9,205 nucleotides of DNA. Origin: Rubrobacter sp. GTDB taxonomy: Bacteria > Actinomycetota > Rubrobacteria > Rubrobacterales > Rubrobacteraceae. This document shows, piece by piece, positions 1-6,152 of this stretch. Both the position numbers and the translations under genes were made by a program. Within the stretch, counting starts at the first letter, position 1. Each line of letters begins with the position of its first letter. The notes under the pieces are model-generated. The model was given only the letters and a program-made list of their open reading frames with translations, made no database searches and was not told the DNA's origin. The stretch covers positions 1 to 9,205 of the forward strand of contig JACDFX010000028.1 in the NCBI GenBank assembly GCA_013815575.1, given 5' to 3'.

Positions 1-31
1 AGGCGCGCTCTACTCGTTCAACGCGACGTGA
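1..31 (+). CDS. possible C-terminal tail of an upstream gene (partial)
   Basis: Reading from base 2, the codons give GALYSFNAT and then TGA at 29-31. Every one of the nine sense codons ends in G or C, as in the real genes of this window, so this may be the last few residues of a plus-strand gene lying upstream. Nothing can be said about its function. The other two frames are also partly open over this short distance, so the call is weak. If correct, the gap to the dehydrogenase start is about 45 bases and the two genes may be co-transcribed. Confidence 0.3.
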   Translation, partial: GALYSFNAT

Positions 32-56
32 GATAGCACGAGAGGTAGACGTGAGA
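25..56 (+). repeat. 9-bp direct repeat pair upstream of the catabolic cluster
   Basis: GACGTGAGA occurs at 25-33 and again at 48-56, a 23-base period, just upstream of the ribosome site of the dehydrogenase gene. The two copies are identical over 9 bases. They could be a regulator binding site or chance; no promoter hexamers are clear around them. Confidence 0.3.
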
Positions 57-76
57 GACAACGGGGAGGGGAGACG

Positions 77-1126
77 ATGGGCGTAGGGAAGATACTCGCG
101 GCGGGGGACCGCTTCGTGCTGAGCCGCCTTCTGGTGGAGGCTCTGAAGAAGGAGTTGGGCCAGGACCTGGACACCGCGACCCTGGACTTCGGGTGGCCCA
201 TCGAGCCCTTCGGGCGGGTGGCCGAGGTGGACGAGGCCGCGGGCAACGAGGACGAGGTCATCGAAGCCGGCAGGGGCGCCGAGGTGATCGTCACGCAACT
301 AGCCCCGATCACGGAGAAGGTTCTGACCTCCCTGAAAGACCTGAAACTGGTCGTTGTCACGAGGGGCGGTCCGGTGAACGTGAACGTGGAGGCCGCCACG
401 GAGAATGGCATCATCGTCGCCAACGCCCCGGGGCGCAACGCCCCGGCCGCCGCAGAGTACGCACTCGGGCTCATGCTCGCCGCGATGAAGCGCATCCCTG
501 ATGCCCACGCGTCCCTCAAGGGCGGCGAATGGCGCGGCGAGTTCTACGCCTACGAGGAGAACGGCGTCGAGCTCGACGGCGCGACGGTCGGGCTCGTAGG
601 CTTCGGGGCCATAGGCAGCCGGGTGGCGAAGGTCCTCACGGCTTTCGGGGCCACGGTGCTCGTCTACGACCCGTTCGTGGACGACGGGCCGGTCCAAGAA
701 GCCGGGGGGCGCAAGGCACAGCTCGACGAGTTGCTCGAACGGTCGAAGGTCGTCAGTTTGCACGCGCGCCTGGGAGATGAGACACGCGGCATGATCAGGG
801 CCGAGCAAATCGGGAAGATGCCCGAGGGCTCCGTCCTGGTCAACACAGCCCGCGGCGGACTCCTGGACTACGGTGCCCTCTGCGACGCCCTGGAGTCGGG
901 CCACCTCGGGGCCGCCGCCCTGGACGTCTACGACGAGGAGCCGCCGCCGGAGGGCTCGCGGCTCTTCGAGGTGCCGAACCTTGTGCTCTCGCCGCACATT
1001 GCCGGCGCCACGCGGGAGACGGCCCACCGGGCCGCGAACATCGCCGCCGCCGAGGTCGGGCGGTACGCGCGCGGCGAGAGGCTCGAGAACGTGGTCAACC
1101 GCGTAGTGGCGGGCGACCCCGCATGA
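77..1126 (+). CDS. D-2-hydroxyacid dehydrogenase family protein (NAD-dependent)
   Basis: A 349-residue cytosolic oxidoreductase of the D-isomer-specific 2-hydroxyacid dehydrogenase family, which interconverts 2-keto acids and D-2-hydroxy acids with NAD(P)H. The ATG at 77 follows a purine-rich GGGGAGGGGAG (63-73) at good spacing. The nucleotide-binding loop is G175-F-G177-A-I-G180, and D198 ends the second beta strand, favouring NAD over NADP. The family catalytic triad is visible: R259 in NTARGG, E288 in DVYDEEP and H307 in SPHIAGAT. The substrate-loop region has VTRGGPVNVN (about residues 94-103) rather than the pattern typical of phosphoglycerate dehydrogenase. The position ahead of an FGGY kinase recalls the yoaD-yoaC pair of Bacillus subtilis, also functionally unsettled. 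The enzyme probably handles an acid or keto acid in the sugar pathway encoded downstream. The family is certain; the substrate is unknown. Confidence 0.93.
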   Translation: MGVGKILAAGDRFVLSRLLVEALKKELGQDLDTATLDFGWPIEPFGRVAEVDEAAGNEDEVIEAGRGAEVIVTQLAPITEKVLTSLKDLKLVVVTRGGPVNVNVEAATENGIIVANAPGRNAPAAAEYALGLMLAAMKRIPDAHASLKGGEWRGEFYAYEENGVELDGATVGLVGFGAIGSRVAKVLTAFGATVLVYDPFVDDGPVQEAGGRKAQLDELLERSKVVSLHARLGDETRGMIRAEQIGKMPEGSVLVNTARGGLLDYGALCDALESGHLGAAALDVYDEEPPPEGSRLFEVPNLVLSPHIAGATRETAHRAANIAAAEVGRYARGERLENVVNRVVAGDPA

Positions 1127-1272
1127 CCGCCGGCGCGGGAACGACCGTCTTCCACCCGTTGCCCGGCATCGCCCCTGACCCCAGCCGCGTCCCGCGTCGA
1201 GGGTGCGATCCCACCCGAAGGTGTACGGGAGGTCACGGGAGCGTGAAGATCCGGGATCTTCCGCGAGGATGA
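1123..1272 (+). CDS. possible 49-codon leader ORF linking dehydrogenase and kinase
   Basis: An open frame starts at an ATG overlapping the dehydrogenase stop (ATGA, 1123-1126). It ends at a TGA overlapping the kinase start (ATGA, 1269-1272), giving 49 residues. The first half has G or C at most third positions; the second half is less biased. The product (starting MTAGAGTTVFHPLPG) matches nothing I recognise, and no SD precedes the ATG. A GTG at 1243 in the same frame has GGGAGG (1227-1232) upstream and would encode only nine residues before the same TGA. Either version could serve translational coupling. Open frames of this size are common by chance at this GC content. Confidence 0.2.
   Translation: MTAGAGTTVFHPLPGIAPDPSRVPRRGCDPTRRCTGGHGSVKIRDLPRG
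1245..1261. promoter_or_regulatory. 17-bp palindrome just upstream of the first kinase gene
   Basis: GAAGATCCGGGATCTTC is a perfect inverted repeat with 8-base arms around a single central G. It ends 7 bases before the kinase ATG at 1269. It occupies the place where a Shine-Dalgarno sequence would be expected, and no proper SD lies between it and the ATG (only GAGG directly touching the start). It could be a repressor operator or an RNA hairpin that controls kinase translation; the sequence cannot decide between these. Confidence 0.35.
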
Positions 1273-2747
1273 ACGCCGTCGGCATAGACATCGGGACCAC
1301 GGGCCTCAAGGCGGTCGCGTTGGGCGCGCGGGGGGAGATCCTGCGCGAAAAAACGGTCCGCTACCCCACGCGCCTCGCCGGCCTCGGGGCCGAGCAGGAC
1401 GCGCGGGCCTGGTGGCGGGCGGCGGTCGAGGCGTTGCCTGAGGTGGTCGGAGGCGAGCCCGTTTGCGGCGTCTCCGTTACCTGCCAGGCCCCGACGCTCG
1501 TCTGCGTGGACGGGGACTTCGAGCCACTTGGGCCCGCCCTCACCTGGATCGACCGCCGGGCGCTCCGGGAGGCGGAGGAGATCTCCGCCGCCATCGAACC
1601 CACCCGCAACCCGTCCGACCCGTACTTCGCCACCGGCAAGCTCCTGTGGCTCGCGCGCAACCGTCCCGCCCAGATCGAGAACGCCCGCGCCGTCCTGTGC
1701 GCCAACGGCTTCCTGGTCGCCCGGCTGACCGGCGAGCCCACCCTGGACGAGACGACCGCCGGCCTCTTCCAGGGCTGGGACGGCGGGTTCGACGGGGCGC
1801 TTTCCTCTTTCGTCCCGCTGGACCTCTTGCCGCCGGTCCGCCCCGCGATGGAGGTGGCCGGCGAGGTCTCGCGAGCGGCGGCGGAGGCCACGGGTCTGCC
1901 CGAAGGCACGCCGGTCGCCCACGGTGGGATAGACGCCGTGGGGGCGGCCCTCGAGGCCGGCATCTTCGGACCCGGCGACGGGCTCGTGGAGATGACCGGC
2001 TTCTCCACCGTGGTCATCGCCGCGGCCGAACGCGGGACGCACGTGCCCGGCATGATCCACACCCGCCACGGTGTCGGCGAAAGCGACCTCATCCTCGCGG
2101 CGATGACCACCGCCGGGGCCGTCACCGAGTGGGGCATGAGGCTGACCGGCTTCGAGAACCCGGCCGCGTTCGACGGGAACGTCCCCGAAAAGACACTGGC
2201 CCGCGGCCGGCCGGGCAGGCTGCTCATGGTCCCCGCCCTCGCGGGCGAGAGGACCCCGACCTGGGACGCGGAGGCCCGCGGTGCCATAGTCGGGCTCGAC
2301 CTCGACGCGGACGCGGGCGACCTCGCCGTCGCTATCTACGAGGGCACGGCCCTCGGCCTCGGGGACAACTTCGGGCGCATGGAGGCGGTGCTCGGCGACC
2401 TCCGGCCCGTGCGCTCCGTCGGCGGCGGCTCCAAGAGCGAGGTCTGGACCCAGATAAAGGCCGACGTGCTCAGGGTGCCGGTGACGGTGCCGCGCCTGGG
2501 CCACGGCGCGGCGGCCGGGGCCGCCGTGCTGGCCGGAATGGCGACGGGGCTATGGCCGGACGAGGTATCGGTGAGGGCCCTGGTGGCCGAGGAGGGCCGG
2601 ACGTTCGAGCCCGACCCGGAGATGACCGGGAAGTACGCGAAACGCCTGGAACTATACAGAGAACTGCAAGCGATGCTGCCCCCCGTAACGCGGGCCCTGC
2701 AAACGACGGAGGGACGGGAATGTGGGACGGATCGGGGCGCGGGTTAG
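1269..2747 (+). CDS. FGGY-family carbohydrate kinase, xylulokinase-like
   Basis: A 492-residue ATP-dependent sugar kinase with the two-domain FGGY fold. The ATG at 1269 is chosen because the conserved N-terminal phosphate loop GIDIGTTGLK starts at residue 5. The in-frame GTG at 1203 would add 22 residues that look non-coding. Other landmarks are TWIDRR (92-97), the catalytic-base aspartate D222 in GGIDAVGAALEAG, PALAGERTPTWDAEARG in the C-terminal domain, and the FGGY signature VGGGSKSEVWTQIKADVL. The usual xylulokinase active-site GQMHG is replaced by CQAPT (72-76), so the substrate need not be D-xylulose. Start context is odd: no SD at normal distance, and a palindrome at 1245-1261. The gene ends 16 bases before the chosen aldolase start, so the two probably act on the same sugar. 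Family sure, substrate unknown. Confidence 0.92.
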   Translation: MNAVGIDIGTTGLKAVALGARGEILREKTVRYPTRLAGLGAEQDARAWWRAAVEALPEVVGGEPVCGVSVTCQAPTLVCVDGDFEPLGPALTWIDRRALREAEEISAAIEPTRNPSDPYFATGKLLWLARNRPAQIENARAVLCANGFLVARLTGEPTLDETTAGLFQGWDGGFDGALSSFVPLDLLPPVRPAMEVAGEVSRAAAEATGLPEGTPVAHGGIDAVGAALEAGIFGPGDGLVEMTGFSTVVIAAAERGTHVPGMIHTRHGVGESDLILAAMTTAGAVTEWGMRLTGFENPAAFDGNVPEKTLARGRPGRLLMVPALAGERTPTWDAEARGAIVGLDLDADAGDLAVAIYEGTALGLGDNFGRMEAVLGDLRPVRSVGGGSKSEVWTQIKADVLRVPVTVPRLGHGAAAGAAVLAGMATGLWPDEVSVRALVAEEGRTFEPDPEMTGKYAKRLELYRELQAMLPPVTRALQTTEGRECGTDRGAG

Positions 2748-2763
2748 CATGGTGGAGGTGCCC

Positions 2764-3537
2764 ATGAGCGCGGAGAGCGGTGGTACGCGGCTGGAGGAGC
2801 TGGTGGGGCTGTCGAGGTCCCTCGGGGACCCCGGGAGGGACCTCATAATACTCGGGGAGGGTAACACCTCCGTACGCCTGGACGACGAGAGCTTCCTCGT
2901 AAAAGCCAGCGGCACGTCGCTGGCTGGTGCCGTCGCGGAGGGCTTCGTCGGTATGGACTTCGGGCGCACGCTGGCCCTGCTGGACCTGGAAGATACCCCG
3001 GACGACGCGTTGGGCGGGGCGCTGATGGCGGCGCGCACCGGCCGGGGGGACCTGCGGCCCTCCATCGAGGCTGTCATGCACGCGCTCTGCCTCACCGAGG
3101 GGGAGGCCACCTTCGTGGGGCACACCCACCCGGTCTCGGTAAACTCTATTCTGTGTTCCGACCGGGCAGAGGTTCTCTCGGAGGGTGCGATCTTCCCCGA
3201 CCAGATCGTGGTCCTCGGCCGCCACCCTTTGCACGTGCCCTACGCCGACGTGGGCCTTCCCCTGGCCCGCGCGCTGCGCGACGGCCTGCGGGAGCACAAA
3301 GAGCGTGTCGGGGTCGCGCCGAAGACTCTCTACCTGCAAAATCACGGCCTCGTGGCCCTGGGAGAATCCGCGGGCGGGGTGGAGAGGGTCACGGCGATGG
3401 CGGAGAAGCACGCGCGCATCATGGCCGGCGCGCTCGCCGCCGGAGAGCCGGTCTACCTTACCGCCGAACAGGCCGACAGCCTGGACACCCGCCCGGACGA
3501 GGAGTACCGTCGCCGGGTGCTCCGGGAGAGCAAATGA
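2764..3537 (+). CDS. class II aldolase/adducin family protein
   Basis: A 257-residue predicted zinc-dependent class II aldolase that would cleave a ketose (or keto acid) phosphate made by the neighbouring kinases. Motifs in order are GEGNTS (31-36) and KASGT (47-51) for phosphate binding, PSIE with likely catalytic E102, the zinc ligands H120 and H122 in GHTHP, and a third zinc ligand H194 in NHG. The GEGNTS/KASGT version is closer to the aldolase domain of bifunctional rhamnulose-phosphate aldolases than to compact FucA enzymes, but no dehydrogenase domain is fused. Start choice is uncertain. ATG 2764 has GGAGGTG (2754-2760) close upstream. GTG 2722 has GGAGG (2708-2712) at 9-base spacing and would overlap the kinase by 26 bases. 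ATG 2749 has no SD. A decarboxylase role, known for some members of this superfamily, is also possible. Confidence 0.88.
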   Translation: MSAESGGTRLEELVGLSRSLGDPGRDLIILGEGNTSVRLDDESFLVKASGTSLAGAVAEGFVGMDFGRTLALLDLEDTPDDALGGALMAARTGRGDLRPSIEAVMHALCLTEGEATFVGHTHPVSVNSILCSDRAEVLSEGAIFPDQIVVLGRHPLHVPYADVGLPLARALRDGLREHKERVGVAPKTLYLQNHGLVALGESAGGVERVTAMAEKHARIMAGALAAGEPVYLTAEQADSLDTRPDEEYRRRVLRESK

Positions 3538-3564
3538 ACCCGGCACGACGGGCGGGCCAGACCT

Positions 3565-3571
3565 GAGGAGG
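3565..3571 (+). promoter_or_regulatory. Shine-Dalgarno site of the small Cys-rich gene
   Basis: GAGGAGG lies 6 bases before the ATG at 3578. It is one of the strongest ribosome sites in the window and is a main reason to accept the short downstream frame as a gene. Confidence 0.7.
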
Positions 3572-3577
3572 TACGGG

Positions 3578-3856
3578 ATGCGGGCGATCGAGACCTTGCA
3601 CCGTGTCGAGGCGACGGGCTGCGCGGATCTCGGGGAGAGGGGCCTGGTGGACACCGCCCGGTGCTGCGAGGCCTGCCACTCTGCCGACATATACGCCCCT
3701 GGCCCGGTGCCGGGTCCCTGCCGCGCGGGGCTGCCTGACGGCGAGGAAGTGTCTGTCTGCTGCTCGGCCAAGGGGCAACTGCGGAGGACGGAGAGAGACG
3801 GTAATACCGCAGGGCAACGCGACCCGAGAGACGTGAAGGAGACGATGCGCATATGA
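3578..3856 (+). CDS. small cysteine-rich protein, unknown function
   Basis: A 92-residue protein I do not recognise. It has seven cysteines: C15, C29-C30, C33 followed by H34, C48 and C61-C62. The core reads ARCCEACHSADIY, then GPCRAGLPDGEE, then VCCSAK. CC-x2-CH plus a later C and CC pair looks like a metal site (zinc or iron-sulfur) or a set of redox thiols; this is inference. There is no signal peptide or membrane segment, so it should be cytosolic, where unpaired cysteines favour metal binding. Support for coding: an excellent SD at 3565-3571, mostly G/C third positions through about residue 70, and an ATGA overlap with the next kinase. Residues after about 70 are charged, less biased and probably disordered. 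It sits between a class II aldolase and an FGGY kinase, so a role in the same pathway (accessory subunit, metal delivery, sensor) is likely. Confidence 0.7.
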   Translation: MRAIETLHRVEATGCADLGERGLVDTARCCEACHSADIYAPGPVPGPCRAGLPDGEEVSVCCSAKGQLRRTERDGNTAGQRDPRDVKETMRI

Positions 3857-5307
3857 TCCTGGGCATAGACCTCGGCACCTCGGTCGTGAAGGCCGCCGCC
3901 TTCTCTCGGGAGGGGGAGGTCCTCGCGTCCGAGGGACGTGGGGTAAAGTTGTACAACCCCCGTCCCGAGTGCTCGGAGCAGGATATCGACGAGACGATGG
4001 AGGCGCTCGGCGCGGTCGTCCGGGCCGTGCTGGAAGAGACGGACGAGCCCGTCGAGGCGGTCGGCCTCACCGGCCAGGGCGACGGCCTCTGGCTGCTGGA
4101 CGGGCGGGGCCGCCAGGTGCGACGCGCCGCGACCTGGCTCGACGCCAGGGCCAATTCCATCGTCGAAGAATGGACGGCCTCCGGGGTCTTCGAGGAGCAC
4201 TTCCGCAGGAACGGAAACGTCACTTTCCCGGGTGCGCCCTCGGCCATCATGGCGGCCTTCAAACGCGACGAACCGGAATCGCTGGAGAGGACCGCCACCG
4301 CGGGCTACTGCAAGGACGTCGCCCTCCAGCGCCTCACCGGCGAACGTGCCACCGACGTCTCCGACGCCTCCGAACCGTTTATGGACCACTCGACCCGCCA
4401 ATACGACCCCGGCCTCCTGGAGCTCTTCGGCCTGGAAGACTGCGAACGCCTGCTCGCGCCCATCGACGAATCGCCGGGAGAGGCCCGACCCTTGAGCAAA
4501 GCAGGTGCAGAGCTAACCGGACTGCCAGAGGGCACCCCAGTACACAACGGCCCGTTCGATCTCCCCGCGACGGCGATGGGCGCGGGGGTCACCGAGCTCG
4601 GCGACGGCGTCATCATCGTGGGAACCACCCTAGCCTGCGTGGTCCTGACCGACCGCGTGGACACGGACGGGGAGCCAGGCGGGCAGACCCTCTGCGCGCC
4701 CGAGCCGGACCGCTGGCTCAGGGCGATGCCCGCGATGGTCGGCACCGCCTCCATGGACCTGACCCTGAATCTGCTCCGCTCCGAGCACGCGGAGATCGAG
4801 GACTTCCTCGCCGAGAGCCCTCCCGGCGCCAACGGCGTGGGCGTCCTGCCGTTCTTCTCCCCCTCCGGCGAGCGCGCCCCCTTCGTCGAGCCCCACGCCC
4901 GCGGGCAGCTCTCCGGCATGACCCTCGGCACGACCCGCGCCGACGTGGTTCGGGCCGTGGCGGAGGGGGTCGGGTACGCGGCAAAGCACTGCCTGGCGGC
5001 GGCCGGTCTGAAAGGTGAGATCTCCATCTGCGGGGGCGGGGCCGAGTCCCGCGCCTGGCGGCAGGTGCTCGCCGACGTGCTCCAGCAGCCCCTCAAGGTC
5101 GCCCGCAGGCCCGAAGTCGGCGCCCGGGGTGCCGCCATGGCCGCCATGATCTCACTAAGAATAGACTTCGACCACGACGCCTGGACCCGCCCCGAAGGCG
5201 AGGTTCGACCCAGCGGAGATCTGGCCGACCTCTACGAAGAGGGCTTCGAGCACTACCTGACCCGGGTAGATTCCGCCCGCGACCTCTGGAGGCGACCCGG
5301 CTCGTAA
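3853..5307 (+). CDS. FGGY-family carbohydrate kinase, erythritol/xylulose kinase-like
   Basis: A 484-residue ATP-dependent sugar or polyol kinase. The ATG at 3853 overlaps the stop of the Cys-rich gene (ATGA), and GGAG (3838-3841) lies 11 bases upstream; the conserved GIDLGTS begins at residue 4. Landmarks are D6 in the phosphate loop, GQGDGLWLLD (74-83), TWLDAR, the likely catalytic base D236 in NGPFDLPATAMGAG, and the C-terminal GGGAESRAWRQVLADVL. The GQGDG version of the active-site loop, with LCAPEPDRWLRAMPAMVGTASMD further on, recalls erythritol kinase and related polyol/ketose kinases rather than classical XylB. It differs clearly from the first kinase, so the two likely phosphorylate different compounds. 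It is followed after 43 bases by a FucA-type aldolase, its probable partner. Family sure, substrate inferred only loosely. Confidence 0.92.
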   Translation: MILGIDLGTSVVKAAAFSREGEVLASEGRGVKLYNPRPECSEQDIDETMEALGAVVRAVLEETDEPVEAVGLTGQGDGLWLLDGRGRQVRRAATWLDARANSIVEEWTASGVFEEHFRRNGNVTFPGAPSAIMAAFKRDEPESLERTATAGYCKDVALQRLTGERATDVSDASEPFMDHSTRQYDPGLLELFGLEDCERLLAPIDESPGEARPLSKAGAELTGLPEGTPVHNGPFDLPATAMGAGVTELGDGVIIVGTTLACVVLTDRVDTDGEPGGQTLCAPEPDRWLRAMPAMVGTASMDLTLNLLRSEHAEIEDFLAESPPGANGVGVLPFFSPSGERAPFVEPHARGQLSGMTLGTTRADVVRAVAEGVGYAAKHCLAAAGLKGEISICGGGAESRAWRQVLADVLQQPLKVARRPEVGARGAAMAAMISLRIDFDHDAWTRPEGEVRPSGDLADLYEEGFEHYLTRVDSARDLWRRPGS

Positions 5308-5338
5308 TCGGGTTTCAGGCATCAGAATTATCGGGAAC

Positions 5339-5344
5339 AGGAGG
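5339..5344 (+). promoter_or_regulatory. Shine-Dalgarno site deciding a TTG start
   Basis: AGGAGG is spaced 6 bases from the TTG at 5351. It is the strongest reason to accept this rare start codon, since the first in-frame ATG comes only at residue 17 (codon 5399-5401), inside the conserved first helix of the aldolase. Confidence 0.7.
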
Positions 5345-5350
5345 ACCGGC

Positions 5351-6022
5351 TTGAAGTATCAGGAGCTACGCGAAGAGGTTACTAGGCTGTCGCGCAGGAT
5401 GGGCGCCTCCGGCCTCGTCCGGACGACCGCTGGCAACGTCAGCGCCCGAACCCCGGACGGAAGCGTCCTCATAACCCCGAGCGGGCTACCCTACGAAGAC
5501 CTGGAGCCCGGGGATCTGGCCCTCGTCGACCTCGACGGGAATCTCCTGGAGGGTCCGCTCGAGCCCTCCACCGAGGTCCCGATGCACACCGGCATCTACC
5601 GTCAGAGGCCGCGCGTCGGCGGTATCGTGCACACCCACGCCCCCTACTCGACCGCGCTGGCCTGCCTCGGGCTCGAGATCCCCGCCGTCCACTACATGCT
5701 CGCCGCCCTCTCCGAAGAGGGCCGCGTTCCCCTGGCGCCCTACGCCACCTACGGAACCGAGGAACTGGCCGGGTACGCCAGCGAAGCCCTCGGCGAAAAG
5801 CACTCAGCCTGCCTACTTCGGAACCACGGCACCATCACGGTGGACGAGACGGCGACCAAAGCCTACTCCTTGACCGAGATACTCGAAGAGATGGCCGAGC
5901 TCTACTACCGGACCCGCCTCGCCGGCGACCCCGTCATCCTCGGCCCAGAACAACTCGCCGAGACCCGGGCCAAGATCTCCGGCTACGGCCAGACGAAGAA
6001 GGCCGCCGGAGAAGCCGGCTAA
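5351..6022 (+). CDS. class II aldolase, L-fuculose-phosphate aldolase type
   Basis: A 223-residue zinc aldolase, close in length to FucA of E. coli (about 215). Family members cleave a ketose 1-phosphate into DHAP and a short aldehyde. Start is TTG, supported by AGGAGG at 6-base spacing. Motifs are TAGNVSAR with N29, TPSG (42-45), PSTE with catalytic E75, the zinc ligands H94 and H96 in HTHAPYSTALA, and H159 in RNHG. The tail has a TYR pair near LYYRTRL and ends GYGQTKKAAGEAG. It follows the second kinase by 43 bases and is probably co-transcribed with it, as fucK and fucA are paired elsewhere. Its TAA stop is the first part of a 13-bp inverted repeat (see 6020-6119). L-fuculose, L-ribulose, D-ribulose, 5-deoxy-ketose and tetrulose phosphates all remain possible substrates. 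Confidence 0.9.
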   Translation: MKYQELREEVTRLSRRMGASGLVRTTAGNVSARTPDGSVLITPSGLPYEDLEPGDLALVDLDGNLLEGPLEPSTEVPMHTGIYRQRPRVGGIVHTHAPYSTALACLGLEIPAVHYMLAALSEEGRVPLAPYATYGTEELAGYASEALGEKHSACLLRNHGTITVDETATKAYSLTEILEEMAELYYRTRLAGDPVILGPEQLAETRAKISGYGQTKKAAGEAG

Positions 6023-6119
6023 ACGGGTTTGCGGAAGGACCGCACCTCTGACGAACCGCCCCGACTGAAAAGGGGCGCGGGTTACGCGGGACCTCCCCCG
6101 GGTACAGCAAACCCGTTTA
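6020..6119. repeat. 13-bp perfect inverted repeat around a structured 74-nt spacer
   Basis: TAAACGGGTTTGC (6020-6032) is matched exactly by its reverse complement GCAAACCCGTTTA (6107-6119). Each arm also contains a small palindrome of form AAAC-NN-GTTT, like operators of LacI-type regulators; their centres are 88 bases apart. Inside, AACCGCCCC (6054-6062) can pair with GGGGC (6072-6076) and GGTT (6080-6083). A third, partly overlapping stem can form around 6084-6103 with a GG mismatch. It may be a regulator site pair, a structured RNA or an atypical terminator. No T-run follows, so a standard intrinsic terminator is unlikely. The left arm supplies the stop codon of the aldolase gene. Confidence 0.5.
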
Positions 6120-6152
6120 CGCGAGGCGTCGGCGAGACCGGAGGAGACGGAC

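Noticed and set aside
1203..1268. N-terminal extension of the first kinase from GTG 1203
   Set aside because: It would add 22 charged residues before the conserved GIDIGTT loop, which normally lies within the first ten residues of FGGY kinases.
1233..2504. Long minus-strand open frame (423 codons) opposite the first kinase
   Set aside because: The opposite strand encodes a complete FGGY kinase with all signatures; the antisense product has no recognisable domain.
2470..4401. Very long open frame on the minus strand (643 codons)
   Set aside because: It lies antisense to two FGGY kinases, an aldolase and the Cys-rich gene, all with clear motifs or start signals. Its product is low-complexity Arg/Gly/Pro-rich, as expected for an antisense shadow at high GC.
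6020..6119. Identification of the inverted-repeat region as a known riboswitch class
   Set aside because: I compared it by eye with the conserved cores of TPP, glycine, cyclic-di-GMP, ZTP, fluoride and guanidine riboswitches and saw no match.
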